Shown in pieces: positions 18,795 through 27,673 of a DNA stretch of 64,000 nucleotides (its first letter is position 1; each line of letters starts with the position of its first letter). Origin of the DNA: Streptomyces ardesiacus (GTDB taxonomy: Bacteria > Actinomycetota > Actinomycetes > Streptomycetales > Streptomycetaceae); NCBI RefSeq assembly GCF_003112575.1, contig NZ_BEWC01000001.1, positions 1,364,001 to 1,428,000 on the forward strand, in the 5' to 3' direction. Position numbers and translations under genes: made by a program. The notes below the pieces were generated by a model that was given only the letters and a program-made list of their open reading frames with translations, had not been told where the DNA came from and did not search any database.

Positions 18795-18826
18795 CCGGTG
18801 CGGGGGCGCGGACGCCCCCGCACCGG
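18795..18826. terminator. Bidirectional terminator hairpin
   Basis: CCGGTGCGGGGGCG (18795-18808) pairs perfectly over 14 bp with 18813-18826 across the tetraloop CGGA, between two convergent genes. Confidence 0.8.
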
Positions 18827-18838
18827 TGGGACGGCCGG

Positions 18839-20395
18839 TCAGGCCTTCAGCGTGTCCGGGGCGGTGTGCGGCTCGGCGGCGAGCAGCGCGGTGATCTCGT
18901 CGGCGAGGCGCGGTCCGAGTTCGCCCCAGCCGTCCTTGTAGCCGTAGACCGCGGCCAGGGTGCGGGCGTCGTAGTCGCCGTTGAGGATCTCGATGTCCGT
19001 GGCCGTGATGAGCCCCGGGTGGGCCACGCCGACGGCCGCCGAGATCTTCGTCAACTCCTTGCGCAGCGTCCGCAGATACACGGCGGCCCGGGTGGCCTTC
19101 GACTCCGGGTCGAGACCGCGGGCCAGCCACGCGTTCTGGGTGGCGACGCCCGTGGGGCACTTGTCCGTGTGGCACTTCTGCGACTGGATGCAGCCGATGG
19201 ACAGCATCGCCTCCCGGCCCACGTTGACCATGTCGGCGCCGAGGGCGAAGGCGACCGCTGCGTTGTCGGGCAGCCCGAGCTTGCCGGAGCCGATGAACGT
19301 CAGGTCGTCGGTCAGCCCCTGCTCGGCGAAGGTGCCGTAGACCCGGGAGAAGCCCATCCGGAAGGGCAGCGACACGGAGTCCGTGAAGGTGAGGGGCGCC
19401 GCACCGGTGCCGCCCTCGCCGCCGTCGACGGTCACGAAGTCGACCCCGCGGTCGCCCCGCGCCATCAGCGTGGCCAGCTCGCGCCAGAAGTCCATCTCGC
19501 CCACCGCGCTCTTGATGCCGACCGGCACACCGGTCTCGGTGGCGATCAGCTCCACGAAGTCCAGCATCGAGTCGACGTCGCCGAACGCGGTGTGGCGCGA
19601 CGGCGAGGCGCAGTCCTTGCCCTCGGGGATGCCGCGGATCGCGGCGATCTCCGGCGTCACCTTGGCCCCGGGCAGCATCCCGCCCAGCCCCGGCTTGGCG
19701 CCCTGGGAGAGCTTGATCTCTATCGCCCTGACCGGGGCGCCCGCGACCACTTCCTTGAGCTTGCCGAGATGGAAGCTGCCGTCCTCGTTGCGGCAGCCGA
19801 AGTACGCGGTGCCGATCTGGAGGACGAGGTCGGCACCGTTGCGGTGGTAGGGGGACAGCCCGCCCTCGCCCGTGTTGTGCATCGTCCCGGCCAGCGCGGC
19901 GCCCTTGTTGAGAGCCGTGACCGCGGCGCCGGAGAGCGAGCCGAAGCTCATCGCCGAGATGTTCACGACGCTGTCGGGCCTGAACGCCTTGGCCCGGCCG
20001 CGGGGGCCGCCCAGCACCTTGGCGGACGGCACGGCGGCGGGCAGGTCGGGCCGGCCGTGCGACTCGGGCAGGCTCCGGGCGAAGGTGCGCTGCTTCACGT
20101 ACGCGCGTCCCTGCACGTGTTCGACGTCGACGTCGGTGCCGAATCCGAAGTAGTTGTTCTCCTCCTTCGCCGACGCGTAGATCCACGTGCGCTGATCCCG
20201 GCTGAAGGGCCGTTCCTCCTCGTTGGACGTCACGATGTACTGCCGCAGCTCCGGACCGATGGTCTCCAGCAGGTACCGGGCGTGCCCGACCAACGGGAAG
20301 TTCCGCAGCAGCGCGTGCTTCTTCTGGAGGAGGTCGCGGGCGGCCACCACGGCCAGTGCCGCTGCGGTCGCCGTGCCGATGCTCCGGGCGCGCAT
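18839..20395 (-). CDS. FMN-binding glutamate-synthase-domain protein
   Basis: The 518-residue protein is the stand-alone FMN/central domain of glutamate synthase. An N-terminal hydrophobic segment (IGTATAAALAVVAARDLL) may anchor it. The flavin barrel runs from VVNISAMSFGSLSGAAVTALNKGA through VDFVTVDGGEGGTGAAPLTF to CIQSQKCHTDKCPTGVATQN, whose Cys-x5-Cys-x4-Cys motif coordinates a 3Fe-4S cluster as in GltB. It lacks the glutaminase domain, so it is not a complete glutamate synthase; its real reaction is not known. ATG 20395 follows AGGGGAAGACTC. Confidence 0.9.
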   Translation of the reverse strand: MRARSIGTATAAALAVVAARDLLQKKHALLRNFPLVGHARYLLETIGPELRQYIVTSNEEERPFSRDQRTWIYASAKEENNYFGFGTDVDVEHVQGRAYVKQRTFARSLPESHGRPDLPAAVPSAKVLGGPRGRAKAFRPDSVVNISAMSFGSLSGAAVTALNKGAALAGTMHNTGEGGLSPYHRNGADLVLQIGTAYFGCRNEDGSFHLGKLKEVVAGAPVRAIEIKLSQGAKPGLGGMLPGAKVTPEIAAIRGIPEGKDCASPSRHTAFGDVDSMLDFVELIATETGVPVGIKSAVGEMDFWRELATLMARGDRGVDFVTVDGGEGGTGAAPLTFTDSVSLPFRMGFSRVYGTFAEQGLTDDLTFIGSGKLGLPDNAAVAFALGADMVNVGREAMLSIGCIQSQKCHTDKCPTGVATQNAWLARGLDPESKATRAAVYLRTLRKELTKISAAVGVAHPGLITATDIEILNGDYDARTLAAVYGYKDGWGELGPRLADEITALLAAEPHTAPDTLKA

Positions 20396-20617
20396 GAGTC
20401 TTCCCCTTCTCGTCGGCCGGCCCCGTCGCCCCGTCGGTGGACATCTGGTCGTGCGGGCGGCGGGCACGGCCGAACCGGTGTCGGTGTCCGCCAAAGAACG
20501 CAGTGCGATCGTAGGGGGAGCCGGCCGGGCGGCGTGCGGCCGGGTACGACCGCGGGCGCACACCCTGCCAAAGCGCCCCGGTCCGGCGGCCGGCCGGAGG
20601 GCTGCGGTGCCGCAGCC

Positions 20618-21268
20618 TCAGGAACGGGCCCGCTCCTCCTGGGCGTCGGTGAGCGCACGGACCATGAACGCGCAGGCCACCGCGGCGCCGACGATCGCGA
20701 CGTCCGCCACCAGCAGCGGGGTGACACCGCTGTAGGCACGGGCGATGACCTCGTCCGTCGTGTCGGCGTACATCAGGCCCACCCCGCTCACAAGACCGAC
20801 CAGCCACAAGACCCACCACACGGTGACGACGCGGGGCAGGCGGGCGTCCGGGGCGCCGGCACGGTGCACGTCGGCGACGACCCCGCGAGGCACCCAGAGG
20901 TTGGCCAGGGGGACGATCCAGCCGAGGTACACCCAGGGCGAGGAGTAGTTCAGCCGTCCTCCGGACAGCAGGCGCGCGTTGTCACGGGCCCGTGACAGCC
21001 ATGCCAGGAAAGCCACCGCGCAGAGCACCGTGGTGACGTCACCCGCCCTGCTGACGAGATGGTAGGCGTCCTCCAGGGCGGTCAGCGGGCGGTGCTGCCC
21101 GCCGCCCTGGTCCGGTGGGCCGGAGAGCGGCTGCCCGGCGACGGCGAGCCGAATCTGCCACACCCCTCTGGCAGTCCAGGCCACGCCCGCCAGGGCGAGG
21201 GCCACGGTCACGCAGCGGGCGGCCCCCGTGAGGGGTTGCAGGGCAGATGTCTTGCCGTCGTCGTTCAT
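20618..21268 (-). CDS. DUF4328-type membrane protein
   Basis: The 216-residue protein has four hydrophobic segments: VTVALALAGVAWTA, VTTVLCAVAFLAWLSRA, the pair WVYLGWIVPLANLWVP and VTVWWVLWLVGLVSGVGLM, and LLVADVAIVGAAVACAFMV. Motifs such as FLAWLSRARDNA and PLANLWVPRGVVADVHRA are those of the DUF4328 family, common in Streptomyces with unknown function. ATG 21268 follows GGAGGATGACCGG. It is probably a single-gene unit. Confidence 0.8.
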   Translation of the reverse strand: MNDDGKTSALQPLTGAARCVTVALALAGVAWTARGVWQIRLAVAGQPLSGPPDQGGGQHRPLTALEDAYHLVSRAGDVTTVLCAVAFLAWLSRARDNARLLSGGRLNYSSPWVYLGWIVPLANLWVPRGVVADVHRAGAPDARLPRVVTVWWVLWLVGLVSGVGLMYADTTDEVIARAYSGVTPLLVADVAIVGAAVACAFMVRALTDAQEERARS

Positions 21269-21413
21269 CCGGTCATCCTCCAGCATGAGGGAAGACCACG
21301 CCGACCACCCCTGCCCGCACCGGGTCCGGTGGCCGGCTCGGACGCCCGGCCTCAGCGCAGGGTGAGCGGGGGCGCGGAAGAGACGTGGGACAGGTCCGAC
21401 GGCAGGGGAGGGC

Positions 21414-22619
21414 CTAGGCGGCCGGCCGGGTGGTCGCCCGGACCGGTGCCTGCTGTGCGTCCAGGGCCTTCTGGCGCGAGGTGTTCCCCTTCATGCGGTG
21501 CAGACGGTACCCGCCGGGCCGGTGTGCCTCGTCGGACAGGTGCTTGAGAATGCCCTTGCACACGGCCTCCTTCATCCTCGCGCCGAGGCGGCCGTCGACG
21601 TGCAGCCACACCGCGACGTCGGACCGGTTGCCGAACTGGAAGATGCCGGTGCGCCGGCCCAGGCTGATGCACTGTGCGCCGAAGGACTGCTTGAGGGGCT
21701 CGGGCCGTTCGCCCGCGATCAGGCTGAGCACCGTGTCGGCGGCGCGTGCGCCCAGGGGCATCGCGGCCTGGCAGCTCATCCGCAGCGGCAGGCCCGACGG
21801 CGCCGCCGAGTCGCCGGCCGCGACGATGCGGTCGTCGTCGACACTCGTCAGCGTCTCGTCCGTGAGCAGCCGGCCCACGGCGTCGGTACTCAGCCCGCTG
21901 CGCGCGGCCAGGTCCGGCACACCGAAGCCGGCGGTCCAGACGGTCACGTCGCTCGGCACCTCGCGGCCGTCGGCGAGCCGCACGGCACGGCGGGTCACCG
22001 CCGTCACCGTGGCGCGGGAGCCGTCGAGGACGCTCACGCCGAGTGCCGCGAGCCGCCCGGCCACCGAACGCCGGCCCCGCGTGTGGAGGTAGGGGCCGAG
22101 CACTCCGCCGCAGACCAGGGTGACGGCACGGCCCTGTTCGGCCAGTTCGGCGGCGGTCTCGATGCCGGTGGGCCCGGCTCCGACCACCGTCACCGCGGCC
22201 GTCTTCGGCGCGGCGTCGAGGACCGGCCGTAGCCGCCGGGCCTCCTCCAGGGTGGCGATCGGGTGGGCGAACTCGGCCGCCCCGGGGACATCGGGGTCGG
22301 CGCTGCCGCTGCCCACGGCGTAGACCAGGTAGTCGTAGCCGACCGTGCCGCCCGACGCCAGCGTGACCCTGCGGGCGCCCGGGTCGATCCGCGCCACGGT
22401 GCCGGCCACCAGCCGCACGCCCTCGGCGAGGACCTCCCGGTAGTCCACGACCGCGGCGTCGGACCCGCCCACCAACTGGTGCAGCCGGACGCGGTGCACA
22501 AAGGCGGTACGCGGGTTGACCAGGGTCACGGCCACGTCGTCGCGCTGCGTCAGCCGGTTCGCCGCCATGACGCCGGCGTACCCGCCGCCGACCACCACCA
22601 CGTGTGTGTTCTCAGCCAT
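21414..22619 (-). CDS. NDH-2-like NAD(P)/FAD-dependent oxidoreductase
   Basis: The 401-residue flavoprotein starts with the FAD-binding VVVVGGGYAGVMAANRL and has a second nucleotide motif VVGAGPTGIETAAEL near residue 150 for NAD(P)H, then RIVAAGDSAA for the FAD ribityl group. This is the two-dinucleotide-domain fold of type II NADH dehydrogenases, which pass electrons to quinone at the membrane face. GAGGGAGGCATC precedes ATG 22619. It is divergent from an SDR gene with only 131 bp between. Confidence 0.88.
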   Translation of the reverse strand: MAENTHVVVVGGGYAGVMAANRLTQRDDVAVTLVNPRTAFVHRVRLHQLVGGSDAAVVDYREVLAEGVRLVAGTVARIDPGARRVTLASGGTVGYDYLVYAVGSGSADPDVPGAAEFAHPIATLEEARRLRPVLDAAPKTAAVTVVGAGPTGIETAAELAEQGRAVTLVCGGVLGPYLHTRGRRSVAGRLAALGVSVLDGSRATVTAVTRRAVRLADGREVPSDVTVWTAGFGVPDLAARSGLSTDAVGRLLTDETLTSVDDDRIVAAGDSAAPSGLPLRMSCQAAMPLGARAADTVLSLIAGERPEPLKQSFGAQCISLGRRTGIFQFGNRSDVAVWLHVDGRLGARMKEAVCKGILKHLSDEAHRPGGYRLHRMKGNTSRQKALDAQQAPVRATTRPAA

Positions 22620-22750
22620 GATGCCTCCCTCGTTTCGAGCGGTTCGCACACAAGACACCGCGTCCTCGGAGGGTGTGACAGGCTGTGAGCCGGATCACGT
22701 CAGCCGCCGCACCACGATGCACCGACCGTGCACGACCCAGGAGCGACACC

Positions 22751-23479
22751 ATGAGATGGGACGATCGCCGCGTCGTCATCACGGCCGCGGGCCGCGACTT
22801 CGGGCGCACCCTGGCCATCGCCCTCGCGGACCTCGGCGCCGAGGTCTTCCTCTCGGCCCGCGAACTCACGGCCGCTCGGCGCGTCCGCGACGAGATCCGC
22901 CGCGGCGGCCGTCAACGGGTGCACGCCTTCGCCTGCGACCTGACCAGCCCCGCGTCGATCCGCGCCTTCGCCTCGGACGTCGCGGAACACACGGACCGAG
23001 TCGACCTGCTCGTCAACAACGGCTCCCGCTACCTCGCGGGGCCGGACCTGCTGTCCGCCGCCGACGACGACGTCGTCGACACCATCGCCTCCGGCGCCAC
23101 CGGCACGGTCCTGACCACGAAGAGCTTCCTCCCCCTCCTCATCAACTCCCCGGCGCCCGACGTCGTGACGATGGTCTCCGCCTGCGGAACACCGGGCCAC
23201 CACCGCTCGGACGCGCACGACGCCTTCTACGCGGCCAAGAGCGCCCAGGCCGGGTTCGTCGAGATCCTCTCCAAGCGGCTGCGCCCTCAAGGGGTCCGGG
23301 TGATCTCGCTCTACCCGCCCGACTTCGACAACGCCGACCCGCTCTCCGAGGAGTGGCACACCACCTCGCGCCAAGCCGGGGACGCCCTGTCCGCGCACTC
23401 GCTGGTGGAGTGCGTCCTCTTCGCCGTCGCCCAGCCCCGCGACTGCTTCATCAAGGCCTTCCACTTCGAACAGGCATAG
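22751..23479 (+). CDS. Short-chain dehydrogenase/reductase
   Basis: The 242-residue NAD(P)-dependent oxidoreductase has a slightly unusual cofactor loop ITAAGRDFGRTLA in place of TGxxxGIG, then LLVNNGSRY, MVSACGT, and FYAAKSAQAGF with the Tyr-x3-Lys pair. The changed glycine loop (the last Gly of GxxxGxG is kept, the first is shifted) may alter cofactor preference. Substrate unknown. AGGAGCGACACC precedes ATG 22751. Confidence 0.82.
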   Translation: MRWDDRRVVITAAGRDFGRTLAIALADLGAEVFLSARELTAARRVRDEIRRGGRQRVHAFACDLTSPASIRAFASDVAEHTDRVDLLVNNGSRYLAGPDLLSAADDDVVDTIASGATGTVLTTKSFLPLLINSPAPDVVTMVSACGTPGHHRSDAHDAFYAAKSAQAGFVEILSKRLRPQGVRVISLYPPDFDNADPLSEEWHTTSRQAGDALSAHSLVECVLFAVAQPRDCFIKAFHFEQA

Positions 23480-23524
23480 GCGCGCGAGGAGTCGGCCCCG
23501 CTCGCAGGGCGGCGTCGGTCCGCA

Positions 23525-23564
23525 GGCCCGCACCGCCCGGCCCCGGCCACGGGCGGTGCGGGCC
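23525..23564. terminator. Bidirectional terminator hairpin
   Basis: GGCCCGCACCGCCCG (23525-23539) pairs perfectly over 15 bp with 23550-23564 across a 10-nt loop, between the convergent SDR and catabolic operon ends. Confidence 0.8.
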
Positions 23565-23566
23565 GC

Positions 23567-24538
23567 TCACGGCCGCTCCCGGCTGCGCCTTCGGCCGGTC
23601 GGCAGGGGCACGGGCTCCGGGCCGGGGACCACGGTGTTCGTCAGCGTGCCGATGCCCTCGACGGTGAGGGCGACGGTGTCGCCGGGCTTCAGCGGCGGCG
23701 GGGTCCGCTCGCCGCGCCGGCCCCACAGCTCGGCCAGGCAGCCGCCGTTGCCGCAGGTGCCCGACCCGAGGACGTCACCCGGCACGACGCGCGTGCCGCG
23801 CGAGGCGTAGGCGGTCATCTCCTCGAAGGTCCAGCTCATGTGGGAGAGCAGGTCCTCGCCGATCCTCTCGCCGTTGACCTCGGCGGTCAGCGCCAGGCGC
23901 AGGAACCCCTCGGTGTCGCGGTACGGCTCCAGTTCGTCGGCGGTGACGAGGCAGGGGCCGAGGGAGGTGGCGGTGTCCTTGCCCTTGCAGGGGCCGAGCC
24001 CCACCTTCATCTCCGCGCCCTGGAGGTCGCGTGCGGACCAGTCGTTGAACACGGTGTAGCCCACGATGTGCTCGCGGGCCTGCCCGGGGGTGAGGTCGCG
24101 GCCCTCCCGCCCGATCACGGCGCCCACCTCCAACTCGAAGTCCAGCACGGCGGACCCGGGCGGTACCGGGATGTCGTCCCGGTGGCCGTAGACCGCGTGC
24201 GGGTTGGTGAAGTAGAAGGTCGGCGCCGCGTACCACTGCTCGGGGACCCCGGCGACGCCGTCCACCGAGCGGCGTACGCCCTCGACGTGCTCCTCGAACG
24301 TGACGAAGTCCCGTACCGAAGCGGGCCGCAGCGGGGGCAGCAGCCGAACCTGGGACACGTGGGGGCCGGGTGGGACGTCCAGGGCGGCCCGTCCGGCGGC
24401 GAGCAGTCCGGGCAGGCCGTCGGTCCGGGCGAGGAGGCCGGTGAGCGAGGTGACGCCGGGCAGCGGGTGGAGGGTGCCGTCGTCCTCCACGACGGCCACC
24501 CGGTGACGGTGACGGTGTTCGTAGGCGGCGAAACGCAT
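23567..24538 (-). CDS. Fumarylacetoacetate-hydrolase-family enzyme, last gene of the aromatic operon
   Basis: The 323-residue protein has the FAH catalytic core: FVTFEEHVEGVRR, FYFTNPHAVYGHRDDIPVPP, FELEVGAVIGREGRDLTP with the divalent-metal Glu residues, FNDWSARDLQ, and GSGTCGNGGCLAELWG. Family members hydrolyse or isomerise C-C bonds in ring-cleavage products. It probably acts late in the meta-cleavage pathway encoded by the operon. AGGAGCCGCAC precedes ATG 24538, 39 nt after the dioxygenase gene. A second FAH paralog heads the same operon at 28633. Confidence 0.88.
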   Translation of the reverse strand: MRFAAYEHRHRHRVAVVEDDGTLHPLPGVTSLTGLLARTDGLPGLLAAGRAALDVPPGPHVSQVRLLPPLRPASVRDFVTFEEHVEGVRRSVDGVAGVPEQWYAAPTFYFTNPHAVYGHRDDIPVPPGSAVLDFELEVGAVIGREGRDLTPGQAREHIVGYTVFNDWSARDLQGAEMKVGLGPCKGKDTATSLGPCLVTADELEPYRDTEGFLRLALTAEVNGERIGEDLLSHMSWTFEEMTAYASRGTRVVPGDVLGSGTCGNGGCLAELWGRRGERTPPPLKPGDTVALTVEGIGTLTNTVVPGPEPVPLPTGRRRSRERP

Positions 24539-24577
24539 GTGCGGCTCCTGGGGCAAAGGGCTCGGCCGAGGCGGGGG

Positions 24578-25510
24578 TCAGACCGGCGGGGCGACGAAGA
24601 CGCCGCGGTCGGGGTCGTTGAAGGACTCCTTGGCGACGAGTTCGTTCATGGGGTTGGCGGTGCCCCACTGGTCGGTGACCTCGGGCTGGGAGAAGTCGTA
24701 GACGTGGGGGTGCCAGGTGTCCTCGTCCAGGTTCTCCAGCTCGGTGGTGTACTCGACGGTGTTGCCGTGCGGGTCGAGGAAGTACGTGAAGGTGTTGTCC
24801 CCGGCCAGGTGCCGTCCGGGGCCCCAGATCTTGCGGAAGCCGGCCCGCATGACCCGGCCCGAGCCGCGCATGTACTCGTCGAGGCCGCGCATCTCGAAGG
24901 AGACATGGTGCAGGGAGGTGTGCGGGCCCTTGGCCAGGGCCATGGAGTGGTGCTGGTTGCTGATCCGCATGAAGTGCATGACCTCGCCCATGTGCGGCGA
25001 GCCGAGCGTGTCGGAGAGGGCGAAGCCGAGGTGGCGCTCGTACCACTCCCGGGTGCGGTTCAGGTCGGGGGAGTTGAGGACGACGTGGGAGAGCTTGACC
25101 GGGATGGACTCCTTCTCCTCGATCCTGCGGTGCTGCCTGACCTCGACGTCGGCGGAGACCTCGACGGTGCGGCCGTCGACGTCGAAGAAGCGGAAACCGT
25201 ATCCGCCGCCGGGGGTGTCGACCCTGCCCGGCCGGGAGACCAACTGCACGCCGCCCGCCAGCAGCCGCTCGGCGAGGGTGTCGACGTCGGCCGTGTTCGC
25301 GGCACCGTAGGAGACGAGGTCAAGGCGCTTCTCCTCGGCCTTGCGCAGCCGGACGACGTACTGCTCGGGGGAGCCCTCGGCGGCGAGGAAGGAGAGGCCG
25401 GAGTCCTCGGCGACCTTGGTCAGGCCCCAGACGCCCGCGTAGAAGTCGAGTTGCTTGTCGTAGTCGGGCACGGCGAGGTCGACGTGCCTCAGGTGGGTGA
25501 GCAGACGCAT
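24578..25510 (-). CDS. Type I extradiol ring-cleavage dioxygenase (catechol 2,3-dioxygenase type)
   Basis: The 310-residue protein has two VOC domains. The N-terminal one starts HLRHVDLAVPDYDKQLDFYAGVWGL. The catalytic C-terminal one has the Fe(II) ligands His (KLSHVVLNSPDLNRTREWYERHLGF), His (TSLHHVSFEMRG) and Glu (NTVEYTTELENL), with FTYFLDPHGNTVEYTTE matching the extradiol signature. It should open a catecholic ring next to the hydroxyls. AAGGACTGACACC precedes ATG 25510, only 4 nt after the amidohydrolase stop. Confidence 0.92.
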   Translation of the reverse strand: MRLLTHLRHVDLAVPDYDKQLDFYAGVWGLTKVAEDSGLSFLAAEGSPEQYVVRLRKAEEKRLDLVSYGAANTADVDTLAERLLAGGVQLVSRPGRVDTPGGGYGFRFFDVDGRTVEVSADVEVRQHRRIEEKESIPVKLSHVVLNSPDLNRTREWYERHLGFALSDTLGSPHMGEVMHFMRISNQHHSMALAKGPHTSLHHVSFEMRGLDEYMRGSGRVMRAGFRKIWGPGRHLAGDNTFTYFLDPHGNTVEYTTELENLDEDTWHPHVYDFSQPEVTDQWGTANPMNELVAKESFNDPDRGVFVAPPV

Positions 25511-25514
25511 GGTG

Positions 25515-26522
25515 TCAGTCCTTCCTCAGGAGGGTGGCCGCGTTGCCGCCGCGGACGGCGTGGAAGTCGGCGTCGGACAGGCGCGCGGCACGCAGGGCGC
25601 CGACGGGGTCCTCGGTGCCCATGTCGAAGGGGAAGTCGGAGCCGAGCAGCACCCGGTCCGGGCCGGCCACGCGGACCAACTCCCGCAGCACGTGCGGGTC
25701 GTGGACGAGGGAGTCGAAGTACAGCCGCTTCAGATAGCTGCTGGGCGGGTGCGCGCACCCGGCGCCCGCGTCGGAGCGGGCGGACCAGGCGTGGTCGGAG
25801 CGGCCGAGGTGGGTGGGCAGGTAGCCGCCGCCGTGCGCGGCGATCACCTTCAGCCGGGGATGCCGGTCGAGGGCCCCGGAGAAGATGAGGTGGGACAGCG
25901 CGACGGCGTTCTCCGTGGGCTGACCGACCGTGTTGGACAGGTACCACTGGTCCAGCCGTTCGTCCAGGGTGCAGCCGAAGGGATGGAGGAAGACGAGTGC
26001 GCCGGTCTCCTCGGCCCGCGCCCAGAAGGGCTCGTACGCCGGGTCGGACAGCTCGCGTCCCGGGGCGTGGCTGGAGATCTCCACCCCGGCCAGGCCCTGC
26101 TCCAGGGCGTGGTCCAGGGCCGGGACCGCCTGCTCCGGATGCTGGAGGGGGACCAGTCCCAGCCCGCGCAGCCGCTCGGGGGCGGCCGCACAGTGCGCGG
26201 CCGTGGCCTCGTTGGCGAGCCGGTACAGCTTCTCGGCCGTGTCCCGGTCGGCCCAGTAGTGGTAGTGCGAGGGGGAGGGGCTGACCAGTTGGACGTCCAC
26301 GCCCTGCGCGTCCATCGCCGCGAGGCGCACCGTCACGTCCGTCAGGCGGGGGATGCGCTCGCGCACCATGGGGCCGCTGACGGCGAGGGCGGCGGGGCCG
26401 TTGCGGCGGGCGTCCAGCTCCCTGGCCCCGGCGTGTCCGGGCAGTCCGGCGACGAGCGCATCGGCCTCGGGCAGCAGGAGATGGGCGTGCACGTCCACGG
26501 TGGGCGCGCTCACGGCGGTCAC
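25515..26522 (-). CDS. Amidohydrolase of the ACMSD/decarboxylase type
   Basis: The 335-residue TIM-barrel metalloenzyme has VDVHAHLLLP (metal-binding HxH), LVFLHPFGCT, KVIAAHGGGYLPTHLGR and DRVLLGSDFPFDMG with the final metal Asp. This is the ACMSD / gamma-resorcylate-decarboxylase subfamily, which removes CO2 from hydroxy-aromatic or muconate semialdehyde acids. In this operon it could decarboxylate either the ring substrate or its cleavage product. GTG 26522 overlaps the stop of the monooxygenase gene in GTGA, so the two are translationally coupled. Confidence 0.88.
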   Translation of the reverse strand: MTAVSAPTVDVHAHLLLPEADALVAGLPGHAGARELDARRNGPAALAVSGPMVRERIPRLTDVTVRLAAMDAQGVDVQLVSPSPSHYHYWADRDTAEKLYRLANEATAAHCAAAPERLRGLGLVPLQHPEQAVPALDHALEQGLAGVEISSHAPGRELSDPAYEPFWARAEETGALVFLHPFGCTLDERLDQWYLSNTVGQPTENAVALSHLIFSGALDRHPRLKVIAAHGGGYLPTHLGRSDHAWSARSDAGAGCAHPPSSYLKRLYFDSLVHDPHVLRELVRVAGPDRVLLGSDFPFDMGTEDPVGALRAARLSDADFHAVRGGNAATLLRKD

Positions 26523-27649
26523 GGCAGCTCCCGGAGCAGGGTCATCGTGCGGCCCATCAGGCCGGGCACGTCGGCGTCGCGCACCCCGTCGAGCTGCCAC
26601 TGCCCGATCTGCACGGAAGCCTCCACCACCGGGCGGACACGGCCGATCCGCCGGTCGTGGTACGCCTGGAAGAGGACGTCGTCCCACGCGTCGGCCCCGG
26701 CCAGCATCTGCGAGAGCACCCAGGCGTCCTCGAGGGACATTGCGGCCCCCTGGGCGAGGGTGGGCGGGCAGCAGTGCGCGGCGTCGCCGACGAGGACGAC
26801 CCGGCCGCGGTGCCAGGAGCCCTCGACCAGCATCCGGTCGAACCAGGTGTAGTTCACCAGCGCCGGATCGGTGATGTGTTCGGTGATCTCCGGCCAGAAG
26901 CCGCCGTAGTGCCGGGTCAGGCGGCGCATCTCCCGCGCGTACGACTCGGGCGGTATCCCGGCGCGGTCGCGGTTGGCCTCGACGACGTAGGCGTACAGGG
27001 TGGTCTCGCTGGTCGGGCAGTAGCCGGCGATGTAGGCCGGGCCGCCGTAGGCGAGGTCGGTGCGGGTCACGCCCGTGGGCCGCGGAGCGGCGATGCGCCA
27101 GATGGCCATGCCGGTCGGCTCGGGCTTGTCCGTGATGCCGATCGCGGCGCGGGTGGCGGAACCGAGGCCGTCGGCGGCCACCACCAGGTCGTAGCGGCCC
27201 TCGGTGCCGTCGCTGAAGCGTACCGAGACACCGTCCGCGTCCTGGTCCAGTGTCCCGGCGGTGGTGCCCAGACGGACCGACGCGCCGCTCGCCCGTACCG
27301 CCTCGATGAGGATCCGCTGGAGCCGCGACCGCTGCATGCCGACGGTGGCGGGCAGGTCGTCCCCGCCGGTGCGCAGGTCGTCCTGGACGTGCAGGACGGT
27401 GCCGTCGGGGGCGGTGATCCCGACCGAGCCGAAGCCGAAGCCGGACGCCTGCACCTGGTCCCAGACGCCGAGTGCACGCAGGACGCGCAGCGCGTTGCCC
27501 TGGAGGGTGATGCCGGAGCCCGCGGTGGCGTTCCAGTCCTCCCTGGCCTCGATCAGGTCCACCGCGATCCCGGCGCGGCGCAGCAGGATCGTGACGGCGT
27601 TGCCGGCCGCGCCGCCGCCGACGACGAGAACCGTGCGGGGTTGGGTCAT
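26519..27649 (-). CDS. Group A FAD-dependent aromatic hydroxylase
   Basis: The 376-residue monooxygenase has the FAD motif VLVVGGGAAGNAV, an arginine-rich middle (GMQRSRLQRILIEAV), the DG motif DLVVAADGLGSATRAAIG, and VVLVGDAAHCCPPTLAQGAAMSLEDA for FAD binding. It resembles salicylate or 6-hydroxynicotinate 3-monooxygenases: NAD(P)H and O2 would hydroxylate, or hydroxylate and decarboxylate, a ring acid to give the diol cleaved by the dioxygenase. AAGGGAGTTCTTC precedes ATG 27649. It is the third gene of the operon. Confidence 0.9.
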   Translation of the reverse strand: MTQPRTVLVVGGGAAGNAVTILLRRAGIAVDLIEAREDWNATAGSGITLQGNALRVLRALGVWDQVQASGFGFGSVGITAPDGTVLHVQDDLRTGGDDLPATVGMQRSRLQRILIEAVRASGASVRLGTTAGTLDQDADGVSVRFSDGTEGRYDLVVAADGLGSATRAAIGITDKPEPTGMAIWRIAAPRPTGVTRTDLAYGGPAYIAGYCPTSETTLYAYVVEANRDRAGIPPESYAREMRRLTRHYGGFWPEITEHITDPALVNYTWFDRMLVEGSWHRGRVVLVGDAAHCCPPTLAQGAAMSLEDAWVLSQMLAGADAWDDVLFQAYHDRRIGRVRPVVEASVQIGQWQLDGVRDADVPGLMGRTMTLLRELP

Positions 27650-27673
27650 GAAGAACTCCCTTGTTCCCTCGGT

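Noticed and set aside
16683..20819. 1378-codon minus-strand frame across four genes
   Set aside because: It lies in the wrong frame of the glutamate-synthase-like gene and antisense to three motif-rich genes. Repetitive Arg/Gly composition shows that it is not coding.
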